Assembly (NCBI GenBank): GCA_025266875.1
Contig: JALLLT010000020.1
Location: 620,001 to 684,000 of the forward strand
From: Fennellomyces sp. T-0311
Lineage: Eukaryota; Mucoromycota; Mucoromycetes; Mucorales; Lichtheimiaceae
Reading direction: 5' to 3'
DNA length: 64,000 nucleotides
A program made the translations under genes and the position numbers. Positions 1-11,978 of the stretch are shown here, one piece after another. How positions within the stretch are numbered: position 1 is the stretch's first letter; every line of letters starts with the position of its first letter. The notes under the pieces were generated by a model. That model was not told the origin of the DNA. It was given only the letters and a program-made list of their open reading frames with translations, and ran no database searches.

Positions 1-426
1 TAAACGATTCAGAAAGCCGTCCCGGTGGTTGTCCACGGGCTCTTGCTTCTTGTGATTTACCAAATTGGCTACTTGTGGCAGCAGCGAGCGCTTCTTTTCC
101 GGTGCAGACTGCTTGCCTTTCCTTTTGGGAACTGGTTCCTGCTTCTTTCGATTCCAAAGGGAAGACTTGGCTTCTTTCTGTTCAGCAGCCTTGTTGCGCG
201 ACAGTTGCCGCGAGAGGAATGTCGACTTTTTCTGGTCCGCCGGTGGTGTCTTGCGAGAGTTCATGTGCTGCGCGACTTGCGGAAGAATCGACGATTTCTT
301 CTGACCGCCGTCTTGCTGCTTCTTGGAAACGACATCCGCCAACTTTGGCAAGTACGTGTTGATCTTGCTTCTTTGGTCGTGAACTGGCTGTTGCTTTTCG
401 TGCTTGAACATCTGTGTCTTTGCCAT
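1..426 (-). CDS. Partial gene: lysine-rich protein built of short repeated modules
   Basis: The reading frame is open from an ATG at 426 down to base 1, so 142 codons are seen and the C terminus lies outside the window. The product is very basic and hydrophilic, with no membrane segment or signal peptide. It is made of loosely repeated modules of about 25-35 residues, each with a K-rich lead and a core like LPQVA: TYLPKLADVVSKK, SILPQVAQHMNSRK, TFLSRQLSRNK and SLLPQVANLVNHKK. I do not recognise the family. A TATAAAAGAG box on this strand about 100 bases upstream of the ATG supports the start. The divergent neighbour is GatC. The frame is likely a real gene because it stays open with module conservation, but its function is unknown. 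Confidence 0.6.
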   Translation of the reverse strand, partial: MAKTQMFKHEKQQPVHDQRSKINTYLPKLADVVSKKQQDGGQKKSSILPQVAQHMNSRKTPPADQKKSTFLSRQLSRNKAAEQKEAKSSLWNRKKQEPVPKRKGKQSAPEKKRSLLPQVANLVNHKKQEPVDNHRDGFLNRL

Positions 427-520
427 CAATGAATAATGCTTCCAGTGAGCAGACAAATCTTACTTAGTACTTCGGATATGTGTGGTAATGCTACCATGTC
501 CAAACGCCATGAAGTGCGCT

Positions 521-530
521 CTCTTTTATA
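521..530 (-). promoter_or_regulatory. TATA box of the partial repeat-protein gene
   Basis: TATAAAAGAG reads on the minus strand here, about 95 bases upstream of the ATG at 426, the usual spacing for TATA-driven genes in this window. Confidence 0.55.
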
Positions 531-1118
531 CTGAAAATGGGTGCAAGTGATCAGCCTTGACGTAATGTACGTCTTAACGGGTTTAGGACGTGCGTGTCAA
601 TGGGAGCACTTGAACAATCTTGGAAGGGTTGAACAAGATGATGATCCATGACTTCATGAACAGAAAAACCTAATACAGAGCCTTTTAAGCTTCTATTGTT
701 TTCGATCGAGCTAGCTTGATCTGGTTCAAATGAAGATCACTTGCGTGACGCACAGAATGTATATATTAAGCATGGATTGTTTATAGCCTCCTTAAACTTT
801 GTGCCTTTCATGGTCATGCCTGCTCAAGTGTGCGATAATGCTTACCCTGCATAGTTATGCGGGCAAAGAATTAACTATTATGACTAGTGGATTTTAAAAG
901 AGAGAGAGTGCCCAAAATGTTTATCGCGAAGCGTTCCCTCAACAAAAAGATAAGCGACTCATGTTCCGATCGGTAGCACGCTCATTACTGCACAAAAGGA
1001 CATTTATAAGCAGTGGTAATTGCCCGTATTATCACGTTTTATATTGAAACTGACAAAAGATCGTCTTGCATTTAGCCGTTGCCAAGGAATCGGTCAAGGT
1101 TGACAGCGATTGTCTGGT
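531..1118. other. Intergenic region between the repeat-protein gene and GatC
   Basis: About 590 bases of AT-rich DNA between divergent genes. I see no coding frame of substance, no RNA gene and no repeat apart from a short GA run near 900. It presumably holds both promoters. Confidence 0.5.
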
Positions 1119-1173
1119 ATGCAAAACAAAAACGAACCATTTTTCTTAAAAAAAAAAGAACCAGTTCATTCTA

Positions 1174-1212
<39 letters not shown>

Positions 1213-1598
1213 TGCGTAAAAAAAAGCCGTTAACTGCAACATGGTCCATTCGAACACTTTTGGATGCCAACGATACATCACCACGCATCACGGATGAGCA
1301 GTTCAACCACCTATTCCGGCTAGCGCAGCTGAGACCACCGGAGAGCCAAAAAGCCAAAGACAATCTGAAGCGTGATCTCGATCAGATCTCACGATTCACC
1401 GAACAGATCGAACAGTTAGCGTTGACGAACGCGGAGCCCATGGTGCAGTTATGGGAGACGGGCGTTGGCATGACAACACGAGCGGATGTGGCAGCTCAAG
1501 ATGCAGCCGAGCCCCGCGGACGCGAGTTGTTGGAGAACGCTGAGCAAACGCACGGCAACTTTTATGTTGTGCAATCCAAAATTGCATCCGCGGAATAA
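1119..1598 (+). CDS. GATC: Mitochondrial glutamyl-tRNA(Gln) amidotransferase subunit C
   Basis: GatC is the small subunit of the GatCAB complex, which amidates Glu-tRNA(Gln) to Gln-tRNA(Gln) in mitochondria; it wraps around and stabilises GatA. The conserved GatC domain starts at about residue 55 with ITDEQFNHLFRLAQL. It continues through a long helix (KRDLDQISRFTEQIEQL) and a PMVQLWE segment, matching the family's PM-x-x core. It ends with GRELLENAEQ and FYVVQSKI, as expected. The first ATG in frame is at 1119, ahead of a lysine-rich leader and a CA microsatellite translated as alternating Thr-His. No other Met occurs before the domain, so either translation really runs through the repeat or an upstream exon is missed. 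An AATAAA signal lies near 1749. The family call is firm and the N terminus is uncertain. Confidence 0.85.
1176..1211 (+). repeat. (AC)n microsatellite inside the GatC reading frame
   Basis: About 17 uninterrupted AC units. In the GatC frame they are read as alternating ACA (Thr) and CAC (His) codons between two lysine clusters. Confidence 0.95.
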
Positions 1599-1633
1599 AA
1601 ACGTGCCCTAAAAGCGTGGGTTTCGGCATTTCT

Positions 1634-1652
1634 CACACACACACACACACAC
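1634..1652 (+). repeat. (CA)n microsatellite in the GatC 3' region
   Basis: A short perfect CA run about 35 bases after the GatC stop codon, a second copy of the dinucleotide repeat that interrupts the coding region. Confidence 0.85.
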
Positions 1653-1825
1653 AGCGCAACACATTTTAACAAAGGACCACGGAACGCATCGAACAGACTG
1701 GACTATAGGATCTCTGTTATCATTGGTCACCCGCGAGTAAATACACAAATAAAGAGCCGGCTTTTTTACTTTTTGTTTTTTTTTCCACTTTTTTTTTCAC
1801 TACACTTTAACGTAATAGAGTAGCG

Positions 1826-2922
1826 ATGCTCGTTCGTTCGGGTGCAACTCGCCTGCCCCCGACCACGACAAGTCGCTCTGGACACAACAATACCACCCAA
1901 AGTGCAAAATCGCCACCATTCTGGGCAGGCGGAGTGGGATCTTGTGTAGCAACTCTTGTCTCTCATCCCTTTGATCTCACCAAAGTACGATTGCAAACTC
2001 TACGTAAACAACAACCTACCAACAATGCCTGGCGACGCTTTCAACCCAGTAAAATGTTCAAGATCATGCTGAGCATTTCCCGCACCGAAGGCGTCCGTGC
2101 GCTTTACAGTGGCCTGTCAGCCAGCTTATTACGCCAAGGCACTTACTCGACGATCCGGTTCGGTCTCTACGACAAATTCAAATGGATCGTTGCTCGCGAT
2201 GAGAGTATGTTGTTGGTGGCGCGTTTTTTTTTTACAGTTTGCTAAAAGGTGATATACTCCTTATCTAGAACCCACATTTGGACAACTTCTGTTTTGTTCC
2301 ACAGCAGCAGGCATTTTGGGCGGCGCCTTTGGTAACCCAAGTGATGTTGTCAATGTACGGATGCAAAACGATGGCCAGCTTCCTGCTGGTCAGCGCCGCA
2401 ATTATAGAAATGCCATTGATGGGATTGTGCGGATATGCCGTGAGGAGAGTCCACGTGTGCTTTTCCGTGGATTAGGTTCAAGTACGAACCGTGCGGTTTT
2501 AATGACAATATCCCAAATGACGAGCTACGATGTCTTCAAGGAAATGTTCATTGCATTCAAGTGCTCTGATGGCCTGGCGACCCATTTCGCGGCTAGCTTG
2601 TCCGCCGTAAGTTGTGTTTGTTTATTCCCAATGATTGTTTTTTTTTATTAATTAACAAGGGAAATAGGCACTGGTCGCTACCACGGTATGTTCGCCCCTG
2701 GATGTGGTGAAAACTAGGATCATGAGCGCCCATCTGACTGACGGCAAGCACCCAATCAAAATTATGATTCACATGGTGAGGACGGAGGGTTTCGGCTCGC
2801 TTTTCAAGGGTTGGATGCCAGCCTTCGTCCGCTTGGGTCCACACACAATCGTGACATTCCTCGTGATGGAACAGCTCAAAGATTGGCATGTTCAATGGTC
2901 TTCTGCTGCCACTCTTGCTTAG
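1826..2922 (+). CDS. DIC1: Mitochondrial dicarboxylate carrier (SLC25 family)
   Basis: This inner-membrane antiporter exchanges dicarboxylates (malate, succinate) for phosphate. Three exons (1826-2204, 2305-2606, 2668-2922) give 311 residues, the usual length for six-helix carriers. All three tripartite repeats carry the carrier signature: SHPFDLTKVRLQ, GNPSDVVNVRMQ and CSPLDVVKTRIM. In the second repeat the usual K/R is N, as in yeast Dic1. The stretches QLPAGQRRNYRNAIDG and LMTISQMTSYDVFKE are close to Dic1 orthologues and separate it from oxaloacetate and 2-oxoglutarate carriers. Introns have clean GT..AG ends and phases agree. The acceptor of intron 1 sits in CAGCAG, so one alanine may be present or absent. 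The gene is convergent with the ABC ATPase. Confidence 0.92.
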
Positions 2923-3883
2923 ATGTAAATATTATATTCATACCTGCTGTGCGTGTGCCACATTTAGCCTGGCAATGCCGCCCACACATAACTTGTATTA
3001 TATCGTATAGCACCATCCCTTTTCGCTTATTTTTATTATTACACAACATAGATATATCTTTTTCCATGACTTAATCGAAATACTGGTGGGATGCAAAGGG
3101 GTTAGATTAGCAAGCCGCATCGTGGTAGCATGTTGATGGATCATTGGTGCAGAAACATGGGATAATGAAGATCTACTACTAAAACAAGTTAGAAAAGTTT
3201 GCACCATCAATTATGTGCTTAGAACCAACGCGCCTGCAATCGACGTATCCGCTTAATAATTTTATTGCATGGCCATGCAAAGGTCTGATTTTTGCATTTC
3301 TTGTCATCAAGTCGCCACAGTTCCGAAACTGAGATGAAGTGACCTCATGATGAGCTTATTTAACTCACAGGCTCACACGTTTCTGTTGAATTACCCGGTC
3401 GTGTTTCACGTCTTGCATGAGCTCATGTGCAAGTAGATAGATACTCTCAGGTTTTAACCTTTGTCCTCTCTTCCCTCCGCTGACATGCCACTCTTGTTAA
3501 CATGCTCTGTGCCTAGTATATCCGTAAAAGTATATGGACCATAATCTATCGCATATATATAGTGCTGAAGGAACAGCAGAGGCGACAGCCAAATAGCTTA
3601 ATGCGCTTGTAGAAATAGTATCATAACCAGGACCAAATATATTAATATAGTAGGATTAAAATCCTAGCAGTCAATGAATGCCACACCACCGATATAGCAA
3701 TATACGTACACTTTTCATAGGTTTAGTAGATTCAGTCCATGCGGAAACCTTTTTCATGCACGTAGCAATAGCTAATGCCACAGACTTTCCAGTTCATATA
3801 CCGATATATTTCAATATATATATTGAAAGTGGGATGAGGTGTCGAGTGATCGGCAGGGATATAATCACTAGGGTAGTAAAAAC
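2923..3883. other. Intergenic region between convergent genes DIC1 and the ABC ATPase
   Basis: About 960 bases of AT-rich DNA. The ORFs here are short, compositionally unlike the neighbours and match nothing I know. I see no RNA gene or mobile element. Confidence 0.5.
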
Positions 3884-5728
3884 CTAATTTGCAGCAACAC
3901 CACCTGGGCCCAGTTTAAAACGCTTAGTGATGGCGCGTGGCAACTCTTCCTCGTGGTGGGTCACAACAATAAGCGATTGATCCGGTCTCATGTGATCCTC
4001 TAACCACTTGTTGATCTTCTTGATCATTCCATCGTCCAAGCCTTGGAACGGCTCATCCCAAATAATAAGCTCGGGCATTTTTACCTATACACTGCCGAGT
4101 TAAAAAAAAAGTCGATCAAATACACAAACAAAAGCGTACCAACGATCTAATCAGCAACACTAAGCGCTGCTCACCGGATGACATGTCTCGCAAACGTCGA
4201 TCCAAGAATGACTCCATGTTGAAATCCTTGAACATTTCCTTGACAGTTTTCACCTGTTCATCCGACAGCGACCGAGGTACCACGACATCAAAGAACCCTG
4301 TTCCCGCAGCTTCCAATCCAGTCATAGATTGGTTAAAGTATAAATGGATCTCAGGGCTGACAAGACCTAAAAAAGGAAACCTTAGTGCGCTCTGAGTCAT
4401 TCTTACACAGTATTACTTACCAACGCGCTGCTTGATCTCCCAAATTGATTCGCCAGTTCCTCGACGGCGGCCGAATAGATAGAGTTCGTTGGCGTAGGCT
4501 TGCGGATGATCACCTGTCAGGAAGGAAAGAAGAGTGGTTTTACCAGATCCATTGGGGCCCAGTAGCCTTTTGAAACGAGAATGGGGATCAATACATCAAT
4601 GTGCGGGATAAAAGACAATTGTGTCTGCAAGCTTACGCCCATTTTTCGCCCTGGCGTACGGTCCATGAAATATCATCAAGGATCTTGTTACCGCTGTAAA
4701 TGACATTGACACCCTTCAACTCGACCACCGAAGGTCTGTCCTGCTTTTCCTGCCGCTGGATCATTTGCTGATACTCTTCGCGGTCCTTTCTGTCCTGTTC
4801 TCTGATCTTTTCGCGCTTCGCCAGGTATTCAGATGGCTTGCCTTCCCACTCGACTGCCAAATCTTTGAGAGCCACAACATCGGTAGCCCAGGAAGGGAAT
4901 TCGTCTTGCGGTCGCAAAACAAGAACAACAGGTGTGTCAATATCACCTAGTGTTTGCAACAGACGTGCTCGATGCTGAACGTCCAAACCCACTGTATGTG
5001 TGTGTGCTTTTAATGAGAATCCCTTGAATCATTGCGAAGCGAGCGGCTTACTGAGAGGTTCATCAAGAATAATCATTGTTGGCTTGCGCAGTAAAGCGCG
5101 TGCAATGCGTGCACGACGTGTCTGACCATTGGATAATTTGACAAAGGACAATGGCATCAAGTGTGCGATATCCAGTTTCTCGGTTACTTTGGCAAGAGTC
5201 TGAGGGTCAGCCTTGTTTCCAAGATACTGAGCAAGCGTTACATCATTATCAGGGTCACTTTTTTTTCAGGGCAAATAAGCTTTTCCATGCACAATTCGCG
5301 TCTTTTTTTTTTTACCTAAAGTTGAAACGTTCTTGATAATAGTGGCCATTGTAAGAGAACGCGCCTGAATCTTCTTTGAATGACACGAGGTCGATTTGCT
5401 CAGAAGGGAACGAAGTATTTGCAACTGGCCATTTCGCCGAACTCATGGGTTGTATTTGGTGTCGTCCGGCAATTGCCTAAACCACGATTCCTTTTTGTTT
5501 TAGCACTTCTTTTATGCTACAATGTCATGCATTGAGAGATCTAACCTCAGCCAGTATCGACTTACCAGCACTGACGGGGCCGACAATGACAAGACGCTGA
5601 TCGCTTTTGATACTCAGAGACAAGTTCTTCAAGGCAGGTTCCTTGACGCCAAAGCGATGCACGTTGGCATTCTTGAACTCAACGAGCGTATGTGTGAAGC
5701 GACGAGCGCTATAACTAAACCGGAACAT
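3884..5728 (-). CDS. Soluble ABC protein with two ATPase domains, yeast YDR061W / ModF type
   Basis: Seven exons (5546-5728, 5316-5476, 5052-5257, 4637-4991, 4421-4566, 4140-4366, 3884-4084) give 492 residues without membrane segments. Domain 1 has Walker A GPVSAGKS, signature LSNGQTRRARIAR and Walker B MIILDEPLMGLD. Domain 2 has Walker A GPNGSGKT, signature SSGEQRLVLLIRS and Walker B LIIWDEPFQGLD, then a switch histidine in VVTHHEEELP. This tandem layout and the DEPxxGLD variants fit the YDR061W/ModF group, whose cellular role is poorly known. The N terminus MFRFSYSARRF is rich in Arg and hydroxyl residues and could be a mitochondrial presequence. An upstream in-frame ATG exists, but the region before 5728 lacks similarity, so this start is preferred. 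All exon phases close. Confidence 0.88.
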
Positions 5729-8700
5729 TAGCTGACAAGTAAGGAAGAGAAACAAGATGGTACTACAATCAAAAAAAAGATGTGAGCAATCGCTATCGGG
5801 TAAACCGACTTCCACTAAGGTTTTTTTTTTGGGGGTGCAAAGAAATGACATTTTGAAATGCTTGCTTACATACTCAATGTCGTACAAACCGTTCTTGTGG
5901 ATAAAGCTCACGGAAGTCCTCCCCCTCTCTCACATTTCGTGCCATGCTGTGATCCATATCAGTGGTTGGGATATTTTGCGACTATTCGTATGATGTCACA
6001 TAGCGCCTTAGGTAATCTGTTGTAATATGGCTTGGCTTTACCTAATCAAAACTCTCACGTTAAAAAACGTATACTTAGGAGAATGATGATGCACCTGGCA
6101 TTCGCTGTGCAGGGCTATTGGGTTCTTATATCGCATGACCAGCGAGGCTATTAGCCATTACTGTTAACGACCGATGTACCCCGCTCTCGCATGATCGTTT
6201 ATCTGTTTAGCTATTACATTTACTTTTTCTGTACCGAACTCGTATTCTGCAAGAATACGAGAGTGCACCGCAGTGTAACAGCGCATATGGATATGGATTA
6301 ATTTTACTTTTGAGGCTGGGAAGAACCTAAACATCCTTGTTTCGGACACTTGGGTATTTCTCGAAAACACTTGCTCCTGTCGTTAAGTGATCCCCATTCT
6401 TCACGTTATGGCTTGAGAACACACATCACAGCTTGTTTTAAGATCTGGCTTGTCTGGTACGTCTGGCATTGTAGCCGGCATGTACACTCACCAATCCATT
6501 TCCAGACAGCGCGCATACACCTAAACCCATTGGGTGATAAAGGTGATCGTCTAGCGTAGCCATGACGTTCAAGAAGCCTATTCAAATTTAATGGTTTGTC
6601 GTACGATATGATGGTTATCACAGTAGCATTCGAGATTAACCCTTTTCTGGTTTCACTAAATGTGCACAGAAGTTTTTGGATTTGAGTTTGTATTTTTCCT
6701 GACTGGATATAAAACTTGGTTGAATTCTCCCCCGTCAAAGCGAAGATCCCACCTTATTATACGTCATCGTTAATGCTAAAAATACCCGGCTGTCGCGTGA
6801 TAGACCTTCACTCTTTGCTGTTACCCATTTTAACCTGAGAGTTGCTTTACGTTCGTTTATCGGTGCTATCTACGTCTGAGCCAAATGGCCATTTTTTAAT
6901 TATGCCTAAGTATTACAGCATACTAAGCGTTGAAACGGATGCGATAATGACTTGCAGTAATTAATGCCCTGTACCATGTGTGTGTGTGTGTCTGTAGCAC
7001 TCCGTTTATACGTAGACGAAACCCTTTTGGATCTTGTTTATATTTGTAAAGGACCGGCAGATTTGTATATCTACTTTTGCTATCCATTGCTACCTGATAA
7101 GCTTTGGTTTCCAAGCAGATAATATGTATCTCGATTATACGTATTACCTTCACCTGTACCTCAGTTCTATGTAATATAGCTTCTCTTCACTCACGACAAT
7201 GTTATTGCAAGCTCATTAGATGTCAATTTTTTTCGATCCTACAAGAGAGCATAGAAGTGGAATGTGAGATTTTATTTCTCAAGTACTCGTACACTATCTG
7301 CAGATAGATCTTTGTGTGGAGTGATCATATCTGGCAATGGCTCCTTTTGATTTAAAATGCGAAAGGTAGTTTATAATGGTGGTCCTCAGATTGCAGTTAG
7401 TATGGCAGTTATAGACAGTATAATGTAAAAATTTGTAGAAGCGAGGATACGTTTATTGAGCATAATCTCATCTATTCCCATGTACTTGGAATAATGTATT
7501 GCATTATTATGGGACCTTACGTAGCTTCTTATCTGCAATGTATTCTTTGATTTCCAATAAATTTGTCGAGCCTATCACATACTGCCGTGTTTCGATATAA
7601 AACCCTATCGTGCTGGGATGTATCTGTAGTTGGATCTTGGCCTGTTGGTAAAACAAGAAAAGCCTATCGCCGATAATTAAATTTAGAGATAAGTGCCATA
7701 CGTTAAATATATCCCTATTAAAGCATATAAGCACCTGCTTGACGTATATGTTTCATATAAAGATGTTAACTTAGGACGTGGTAGCACAGAGCACTTGATG
7801 AGCAATTTATCTTTGGTGATCAGGGCTATTTTTGGGGCGAATTCGCTTTCCTCTTCACCGTTTTCTTTTTAATAATGTTAAAAGTACATACTATGCTATA
7901 AACCTTTCGTTACTTTTTTTTCTTTATCATCTCATGTAACATTTTTTATTAGAATTTGGGCTCGTTTTAAGCTCTTGCAACCTATATAAAGCTGAGGAGT
8001 AAGCTGCGGTATCCCATAAGATTATATCAATACATATTAGCACATTCTAATTACCTTCAAGAAAATAAAACTTCAAAGCATCTTGAACCCAACGCTTATC
8101 CGTTACCATCTATAACTCTACTGATTGTGCTTCGTAGTATGTACGTATCACCGAGATACAAACATTGTCAAGTCAGCAAAGGACCTGTTTATTCACTCGT
8201 AATAATATTTTAACATAAAGCGCAGACTTCCACGTAGGATTGTACTATTGTTTTCCAAAGAAGTATTGTGAACGTCTCTGTAGATAGGTTCAGGAAAGGT
8301 CTTGGAAACGGGTCTATATAGTAGGGCTGCGATGTAAGAGCACATCTATGTTTTGCAGCTGCTGCAGGCTGCATCATTGTGTCCAATGAAAAAGATTGAT
8401 CAAACTCTCGAGATGTGTCGCGCATACTATTGGATGTAGCAAACAGCAGTTATCTTTGGCCACTATAGCTGGATGCCTTAAATTGTTAAAGTTTTCAGCA
8501 CACTTTTAGATGTAATAATTTCATTGATTAGTCTTCGCTCCGACTACATACATAATTATTCCTGTTGTGACTTGACCCAAAGGACAAACGATAGATAATC
8601 AACTTGTCTAGTTCTAGATATGGGACCGACCATACGTACCGGAACATTGCTTTAGGTTCCAGTTTCCGTCTCAAATTCACGTCATACGTATCGATATCCA

Positions 8701-10234
8701 GGGCGTCATTCACATGATGTTTGCTTACGTACGACACAATGTTATTTTATAGAGTGGGTTTGCTTCTACGTTTGTATACCCCGCAGATAACACGTTCTCT
8801 TTTTTCAGATGTCTTGGTAACAGATAACGATCTGGTAGCAGATGGTCCGATTAGGAGAACTAAAAGAGGGTTGATAATGATCTCGAGAATAATGACACCT
8901 GTTAGTACAATTAACTATCAATGTTGGTCTGGGTTGAGAATCAGATCAATATAATTATGTAATATATTTCTAGATGAAGAATGCTCCGTGCTTACTATGT
9001 GAGGCAATTGTTGCGAAAGATAACTTTAATTCTTCTTTACATAATGCCAAGTTAAATCCATTCGTATGCAGCCGATCGCAATTGTGCTGGAGTAACACCA
9101 TATGTAAAAATACCCGGATATGTAGAAGATGTGCTAAGCAGCGTATACAGTCTCTGAAAATAAAAAGTGGGTTACGAAAAGTTATTTTTGTGTACAGGAC
9201 AACGACAAGGGTTACTCTGACCACAATTACATGGTAACATGCGGGAGGATGGAATAACGCAGGACACGATGGAATCCCAAAGTCGAACAATTTTTATTTC
9301 CTTTTGTATGACTTGTGGAAACCTCTTGATGAAACATCCAATCTGCCTCTCACAGAATTCAATCGCCATGGAAGAAAGGAGAGACTGCTCCCGTCCTTCC
9401 AAAGATTTTGGGCCCTAGATCGGTCGCATATCAACTTTGCTTTAACCATTTAAGCGATAAATGGCAATCTCCGCCTGCCTGTTCTTGACAAGGTCTCGTA
9501 CCAGGTAACCAGGTTGAGCTCATTACTTTTTTGTAGCACTTAAAGTTTGCGCGTGTCCCGCTTTCTGACCGTCAGATGGTTGTAATCCTAGTATTCATTA
9601 CCTGTGACAGAACGCTTCTTTGATGACAATACGGATCATATGTCTCCCTCCTCTTTAAGCAATTTTCGTACTCTTATAGCGTGCGTATGATTGAAAGTGT
9701 GGTACGTGATACCGTGCAAAAAAAAAAGAGTTCTTCGTGGTTGACTAAATGGGTGACAAGTCAAGAAATGCATATGCTCCATTTTTGCTCAGGCCTTGAT
9801 TATATGTAGGACGTAGCTTTCAGCTCTTGCTGCAGCAACTACTTCCACACTGTTTCTAGATTGTCACGCGATCCCTGCGAATGATAATCCAGAATGAGAA
9901 TGCGTTGAACATACGCAACGCGAAAGAAAGGATGGCGCGTGCGAGAGTCATAAGGGCAAATGGGATTTTTGAAAGCAATGCTCGATTGTGCATCGGCTGT
10001 TGTTGATATTATCGCCAATGTGCAATCTACGCAGATAAGGCACTGATAGTGCGAAAAGTGTATTGTATTGAAGCAAACGATAGCAAAGAGGGCACTGCAT
10101 AAAAGGATGCACGTGAACAAAGGACGGGATCTTCCGTAATGGGTAAAACGAAAGGGTCCCCCAAAGTTCGGCTTTTTCCATGAAGGACGTTTGTTGTGTT
10201 ACATCCTCCAAAGTCAGTCCACTCCCAATTTGAC
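5729..10234. other. Gene-poor region of about 4.5 kb
   Basis: This AT-rich stretch lies between the ABC ATPase start and the hexokinase promoter. All ORFs are below 110 codons, overlap at random on both strands and lack recognisable domains. One plus-strand frame at about 8974-9237 is cysteine-rich but matches no known zinc-binding pattern. A short TG run sits near 6980. I see no tRNA, no terminal repeats and no decayed gene that I can name. Confidence 0.5.
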
Positions 10235-10241
10235 TATAAAA
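10235..10241 (+). promoter_or_regulatory. TATA box of hexokinase
   Basis: TATAAAA in the context CTATAAAACG lies about 70 bases before the hexokinase ATG and is followed by a pyrimidine-rich leader, as in strongly expressed fungal glycolytic genes. Confidence 0.65.
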
Positions 10242-10305
10242 CGCCTCCTCTTACACCCCCACCTTTCCCCGCTTTACCACTTTCTTTCTTTTTACTTTTG
10301 TTGAA

Positions 10306-11978
10306 ATGACTGCCGCCAACAGTTCGGCCCAGCATACGGTGGACGGAACGGAAGCTCAGACCAAGGCAATCCAAGGCCTTGCGGAAGAATTTGACGTGAC
10401 GACTGAGCGACTACGGATTATCACCGACCAGTTTGTCGAAGAAATGCGCAAAGGATTAGATCATGAGGGCCAGACGGGTACGAGGACAAGAAAAGCATAT
10501 GATCTATTTTTGTTTTTCACTTAGCAACATTTTTTTTTAGTTGCCATGATTCCTAGTTTTGTTACCGGACGACCAACCGGCGAAGAAGTCGGCCGGTACC
10601 TTGCGTTGGATTTGGGTGGCACCAACCTTCGCGTTTGCGAATTCGAACTCAAGGGCAAGGGTGATTACAGCGTTAAGCAGCAGAAATTCGTCGTGTCGGA
10701 TCAACTCAAGACGGGTGACATGCGCGACCTGTGCGACTACATTGCTGACAGTGTCGACAGCTTCTTGACAGAGCATGGCACGAAGCCTGAAGGTGGCGAG
10801 ATGCTTCAACTGGGATATACATTTTCGTTCCCCGTTCTGCAAACAGCAATCAACCGCGGCGTATTGAAGCAGTGGACCAAGGGTTTCTCGACCAAGAATG
10901 CCGTGGGAAAGGATGTTCCCTTGTTGCTACAGGATGCATTCATTCGACGTAACCTACCCGTCAACGTTGCAGCTGTAAGTATACCTTTTTCTTACTTTCT
11001 GGGGTTTCCCGGGGGACCCGACCCGTCCCCCCAACAAGCGATTGCCGGTGGGGGTGGCGATGGAGGGAAAAGGCGGGGTTATTTTGGGGGAGAGATTTTT
11101 TGGGCTGATATTATGTCATAGATTGTGAATGATACAGTGGGTACTTTGATGGCATACGCTTACAGCTATCCCGAAACGATCATTGGCTGTATCCTGGGCA
11201 CAGGAACCAACGCAAGCAAGTATTTTGTTGTATTTTGGTTATATTTATTTGTGATACTAACTACATGTTTACAGGTTACTTTGAACAGACTCAAAACATC
11301 AAAAAGTGGTCGAATCCGGCTGGCTCGGAGGAGATGGTGATCAACATGGAATGGGGAGCTTTCGACAACGAGCGCCGGGTGTTGCCACTGACCATGTACG
11401 ACAACAAGGTTGACCGGCAATCACGAAACGTGCACCAGCAGCTGTTTGAAAAGATGGTTTCGGGCATGTACCTTGGCGAAATTACACGCAACGCAATGAT
11501 TCACCTGATCGACCAGTATCTGCTATTCAACGGCGAGTCATCTGCAGTGCTGAACACCCAATGGGGCTTTGAGACCGCATACCTGACCGCCATCGAGAAA
11601 GATAATACCCCTGATCTGGCCGAGACGAGGCATATTCTCGAAGAAACTGTAGGCGTTCCTTCGACAACATTAGCCGACCGACAAATGGTTAAGAAGATCG
11701 GTGGCTTCGTAGGCCGCCGTGCTGCACGCCTGGCTGCGTGCGGTTTGGGTGGTGTCATGTCTCACTGTGGCAAGGTTGGCCAGGATTGCATTATCGCTAT
11801 CGATGGATCCTTATACGAATTCTATCCAAACTTTGAAGGCCATATCCGGGATGCCATGGCCGAGCTATTTGGCCAAGAGGCCGCTTCCAAGGTCAGATTT
11901 GCTTTGGCTAGAGACGGATCTGGGTTGGGCGCTGCGATCATTGCCATGGTGGCCCACAAGCAACAAGCAACGCATTAA
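10306..11978 (+). CDS. HXK: Hexokinase
   Basis: Phosphorylates glucose (and probably fructose) with ATP, the first step of glycolysis, in the cytosol. Four exons (10306-10477, 10541-10974, 11122-11215, 11275-11978) give 467 residues, a normal fungal hexokinase length. Motifs in order are PSFVTGRPTGEE, the phosphate-binding LALDLGGTNLRV, the sugar-binding LGYTFSFPVLQTAI followed by TKGF, IVNDTVGTL with the catalytic Asp, GCILGTGTNA, and the adenosine-site IAIDGSLYEFYP. Intron 3 (11216-11274) begins with GC, not GT: A|GCAAGT..ACAG|GT. Only this donor joins TNA to SYFEQ in frame; the GT two codons later leads to a stop. Intron 2 (10975-11121) contains an odd G/C-rich tract. The convergent neighbour is the DDHD phospholipase. 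Confidence 0.95.

Noticed and set aside
25..432. 135-codon plus-strand ORF at the left edge
   Set aside because: It is antisense to the lysine-rich minus-strand gene, which has an ATG, TATA box and repeated modules.
8974..9237. Cysteine-rich plus-strand ORF of 87 codons
   Set aside because: The cysteine spacing fits no known zinc-binding or secreted cysteine pattern, and both strands are equally open here.
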